Source: an uncultured Dorea sp. (GTDB taxonomy: Bacteria > Bacillota > Clostridia > Lachnospirales > Lachnospiraceae). From it: a DNA stretch of 61,928 nucleotides. The DNA is taken from NCBI GenBank assembly GCA_910584575.1, contig CAJUBG010000017.1, positions 1 to 61,928 on the forward strand, given 5' to 3'. The notes beneath the pieces were generated by a model. It made no database searches, was not told the DNA's origin, and saw only the letters and a program-made list of their open reading frames with translations. Shown here piece after piece: positions 59,905 to 61,928 of this stretch (the first letter of the stretch is position 1; the number at the start of each line of letters is the position of its first letter). Both the position numbers and the translations under genes were made by a program.

Positions 59905-60618
59905 TTGAAAATTGCAATCGTTGATGATGAACCGATTTTTTTAGATAAAATGGAAGGAATCTGCCGTGACTTTTGTATGATAAACCAATGTCAAACAGAA
60001 ATTGTATCCTTTGTCAGCGGAGAAGATTTTCTCAGTGATTTTAAAAGAAATAAATTTTCTATTATTTTCATGGATATTTATATGGAAAAAATGGATGGAA
60101 TCACAGCCGCATTAAAAATGAGAGAACAGGATAACAGTTGTCTCCTCATTTTCCTGACCTCCAGCGCTGACTTCATGCCAGACGCTTTCTCCTGTCATGC
60201 CTTTGAATATATAGTCAAACCCTTCTCTGAGGAGAGAGTGGCGAAGGTGTTGGAGGATGCCATGTCAATACTTCTTCCATATCCGAAGTATATGGAGATT
60301 AACAGTAACCGGAGAATCATTCCCGTCTTTTACCGAGACATTATTTCTGTTGTCACAGACGGACATTATTTAGACATTAGCCTTACTGACGAGTCCATCT
60401 TGAGAAGCCGTTTGACTATGTCCGAATTTATTTGCAAAACACATCACGATCCCCGCTTTATTTTAATCAACAAAGGCATCCTAATTAACGCTGACCATGT
60501 TCTGGATTTTGAAAATAACTGTTGTCTCTTAGAAAATGGAAAACGCCTTCCTATTCGTGTACGCGGTCACGTAAAAATAAAACAACTTGTTAAAAATTAT
60601 CGTTTTTACAAAAATTAG
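59905..60618 (+). CDS. LytTR-family response regulator
   Basis: A 237-residue protein: receiver domain (about 1-120; acidic pocket VDDE, phospho-Asp 57 in IIFMDIYMEKMDG, Thr in FLTSS, Lys in YIVKPFSEE) and a LytTR DNA-binding domain (about 130-235; IISVVTDGHYLDISL, FILINKGILINADHVLDFEN). AgrA/ComE-like architecture. The start is TTG with AGGAGG upstream. No sensor kinase or peptide gene is adjacent. The flagellin gene downstream and the surface-protein gene upstream are candidate targets. Confidence 0.92.
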   Translation: MKIAIVDDEPIFLDKMEGICRDFCMINQCQTEIVSFVSGEDFLSDFKRNKFSIIFMDIYMEKMDGITAALKMREQDNSCLLIFLTSSADFMPDAFSCHAFEYIVKPFSEERVAKVLEDAMSILLPYPKYMEINSNRRIIPVFYRDIISVVTDGHYLDISLTDESILRSRLTMSEFICKTHHDPRFILINKGILINADHVLDFENNCCLLENGKRLPIRVRGHVKIKQLVKNYRFYKN

Positions 60619-60755
60619 TAATCATTTTAATAATTTGTACGATATTATATATGAAAGTATACCCAAGGGCACACCGCAATACATGTCCCTATCGGGGCGG
60701 GTGGACTCCGTCCATTAAGGTATAACTTTATACCATTATGAAAGGAGGAATATAG
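60619..60755 (+). promoter_or_regulatory. Structured leader of the flagellin gene
   Basis: 137 bases with several potential hairpins: CCC..GGGG near 60692-60702, TGGAC-TCC-GTCCA (about 60700-60715) and GGTATA/TATACC (60718-60733), ending with AAAGGAGGA, a strong ribosome-binding site. GGA motifs in a hairpin loop and in the ribosome-binding site are arranged as in the CsrA-controlled hag leader of Bacillus. No match to a known riboswitch class is visible. Confidence 0.45.
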
Positions 60756-61526
60756 ATGAGCAGAATTTCCGCAATAAGCAGCACAACCCCTTATATATTT
60801 GGACATATTTCAAGTGGTAACAAGCTGATGTCTGCAGCGGACGGCGCCGCTGAACTGGCTATTGTCGAGAATGAAAAAGCTCAAGTGACGGGCTATAATA
60901 CAGGTACAAAGAATCTGGGCGATGGAACGAACATGCTGAATACTTCTGATTCAGCACTGGGAAGTATCACCAGCCATCTGCAGAGAATGCGTGAATTAGG
61001 CTTACGTGCCAGCAATTCAACCCTGAATGGTACGAATCGGGCAGATATCCAGAAGGAAATCGATCAGTTGAAGCAGGGTATTGAGCATATTGCTACTCAG
61101 ACCCGCTATAACGGGATGAATCTGTTAGATGGCAGTATGAGTAACGGCGTTCAGCTTGTATCAGATGCCGGCGGTGGTTCCATTACCGTCAACCATGCTG
61201 CAAACTCTACATTACAGGCTCTTGGAATTGCGGACTTTGATGTTACGAAGGATTTTAACCTTCAGTCTATTGATGATGCCTTAACAAAGGTCACCAGCAA
61301 CCGCAGTACATTTGGCGCGCAGTCCAATTCTCTTGATCATGCAATCGATTATAATGGATATGCGTCCACTAATCTGACTGCTGCTCAAAGCCGTATGGGG
61401 GATACTGACATTGCAAAGGCAATTCAGGAATTGACACATCAGCAGACCATGCAGAGTATTTCTATGATGCTTCAGAAGAAGAAAGCAGAACAGGAAGGTC
61501 AGAAGACTATGGGTCTTTTGTTTTAA
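60756..61526 (+). CDS. Short flagellin / flagellin-like protein
   Basis: A 256-residue protein made almost only of the conserved flagellin ends: N-terminal D0/D1 helices (GHISSGNKLMSAADGAAELAI, LGSITSHLQRMRELGLRASN, DIQKEIDQLKQGIEHIATQT, RYNGMNLLDG) and C-terminal D1/D0 (QSIDDALTKVTSNRSTFGAQ, SRMGDTDIAKAIQEL). The variable D2/D3 region is missing, and the first 10-15 residues of ordinary flagellins are replaced by SRISAISSTTPYIFG. It stands alone, away from any motility gene in the window. Strong ribosome-binding site and terminator suggest high expression. Confidence 0.9.
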   Translation: MSRISAISSTTPYIFGHISSGNKLMSAADGAAELAIVENEKAQVTGYNTGTKNLGDGTNMLNTSDSALGSITSHLQRMRELGLRASNSTLNGTNRADIQKEIDQLKQGIEHIATQTRYNGMNLLDGSMSNGVQLVSDAGGGSITVNHAANSTLQALGIADFDVTKDFNLQSIDDALTKVTSNRSTFGAQSNSLDHAIDYNGYASTNLTAAQSRMGDTDIAKAIQELTHQQTMQSISMMLQKKKAEQEGQKTMGLLF

Positions 61527-61550
61527 GACATTTAGCGATTTCTTGAATTA

Positions 61551-61607
61551 AAAAATACAAGATATGGTGGAATCCATTTTATGGGAAACGCCATATCTTG
61601 TATTTTT
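61551..61607 (+). terminator. Terminator of the flagellin gene; second member of the dispersed palindrome family
   Basis: A 17-bp perfect stem (61551-61567 / 61591-61607, AAAAATACAAGATATGG and its complement). The stem and much of the loop match 39115-39163. The stem supplies the T-run. Confidence 0.9.
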
Positions 61608-61634
61608 CATTTGACACAATCGTATTGCTTTAAC

Positions 61635-61682
61635 TGAGCGTGCGGGGATTCGGACCCCGGACAACTTGATTAAAAGTCAACC
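61635..61682 (-). pseudogene. 3' half of a tRNA-Lys(UUU) gene, probable attachment site
   Basis: On the minus strand the last 46-48 bases of a tRNA are present: an anticodon arm with loop CTTTTAA (anticodon UUU), a variable loop, a T-arm (CGGGG / CCCCG) and acceptor end GCACGCTCA. No 5' half (D-arm, acceptor start) exists upstream. The T-loop reads TCCGAAT in place of TTCGAAT. This is what an integrase leaves when it inserts into a tRNA gene: a duplicated 3' end at one side. Confidence 0.8.
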
Positions 61683-61928
61683 ATCCTAATCTTGCAAATG
61701 CTTTAAAATCAACGTGTTCATAAAATGCGTTGAGACATATATGAGACATCTTGTCTTTGGTATTATATCATCCCCTCTAATAAAAGTAAACAACATTTTT
61801 ATATAACTCAAAATCTATCTTAAAATTCATTAATCATAGTTCATTATATAGTGTCCAAAATTTGAATTTCCGTCCATTTATTTCCATTGAAAAATAATCT
61901 TGGTTCAGCTACAATATCAATTATGGAA
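61683..61928. other. Non-coding stretch beside the tRNA fragment; integrase-like tail frame
   Basis: The minus strand carries a short frame starting ATGTCTCAT (about 61747) that reads MSHICLNAFYEHVDFKAFAR and continues into the tRNA fragment as LGWLTFNQVV, stopping after it. Tyrosine-recombinase genes that overlap their tRNA att site typically end in this way. Upstream of the ATG there are stop codons and AT-rich DNA, so only a remnant is present. Nothing else is recognised up to the window edge. Confidence 0.5.

Noticed and set aside
60619..60755. Possible cyclic-di-GMP riboswitch ahead of flagellin
   Set aside because: The conserved core sequences of c-di-GMP-I and -II aptamers are absent; only generic hairpins are present.

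Overview
The window looks like chromosome of a low-to-mid GC, strictly anaerobic Firmicute, most likely a gut Lachnospiraceae (class Clostridia). The pointers are a reverse rubrerythrin next to a PerR/Fur regulator, MecA, sporulation-type genes (bofA, cwlD, ricT), Gram-positive wall-anchored proteins, a Tad-type pilus locus with Clostridia-style accessory proteins (DUF5702, DUF6382) and strong AGGAGG ribosome-binding sites. The genus is not determined; this placement is inference from gene content.

Left part (1-19.5 kb). A left-truncated AAA-ATPase/nuclease protein is followed by an ECF sigma factor with a membrane-anchored beta-propeller partner, then a two-gene unit made of a CdaR-like regulator and a YbhJ-like aconitase-family hydratase, and a lone UgpC/MsmK-type sugar ABC ATPase. 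A long minus-strand run then encodes Pgi, an Orn/Lys/Arg decarboxylase, a guanylate-kinase-like enzyme, HolB, RicT, a TrmN6-like methyltransferase and RsmI. This matches the Bacillus yaaO-tmk-holB-yaaT-yabB-yabC order, except that a guanylate kinase homologue sits where tmk is expected. A conserved membrane protein, MtnN, an Rpn-family nuclease and a TSCPD protein complete this part.

Middle (19.5-37 kb). A 134-bp inverted-repeat element comes first, then a small secreted protein, a second sigma/anti-sigma-like pair split by a divergent MurG-like gene, a HIT protein, an orphan histidine kinase that overlaps a rhomboid protease tail to tail, and a complete minus-strand Tad pilus operon (tadZ-tadA-tadB-tadC-flp-DUF5702-tadE-like-A24 peptidase-tadE-like-DUF6382). 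It ends with bofA, a DUF2508 gene, cwlD, the TsaC/Sua5 gene and a frameshifted nuclease/transposase.

Cell-surface part (37-51 kb). An O-antigen-ligase-type membrane protein with a repeat tail, an LRR/Ig-like protein with a PKTGD sorting signal, an unrecognised cytoplasmic protein, a sigma factor fused to a transmembrane helix and a large extracytoplasmic domain, a membrane GH18 protein with ten cytoplasmic decapeptide repeats, MecA, a DUF1858 protein and an NlpC/P60 endopeptidase.

Right part (50.7-61.9 kb). A peroxide-type regulon (Fur/PerR, reverse rubrerythrin with a palindromic operator), a small decayed toxin-antitoxin patch (BrnT/BrnA, an antitoxin with a truncated PIN toxin), a Sel1 protein, an AI-2E-family transporter, a P-type Ca2+-type ATPase, a secreted propeller-like protein, an orphan LytTR response regulator and a short orphan flagellin with a structured leader. 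The window ends with the 3' half of a tRNA-Lys(UUU) gene running on from an integrase-like C-terminal reading frame, the signature of an integration site.

The most unusual items are the membrane-tethered sigma factor, the guanylate kinase homologue in the tmk position, the pseudopilin with a duplicated Cys/His motif, the tRNA-Lys attachment scar, and two families of palindromic elements.
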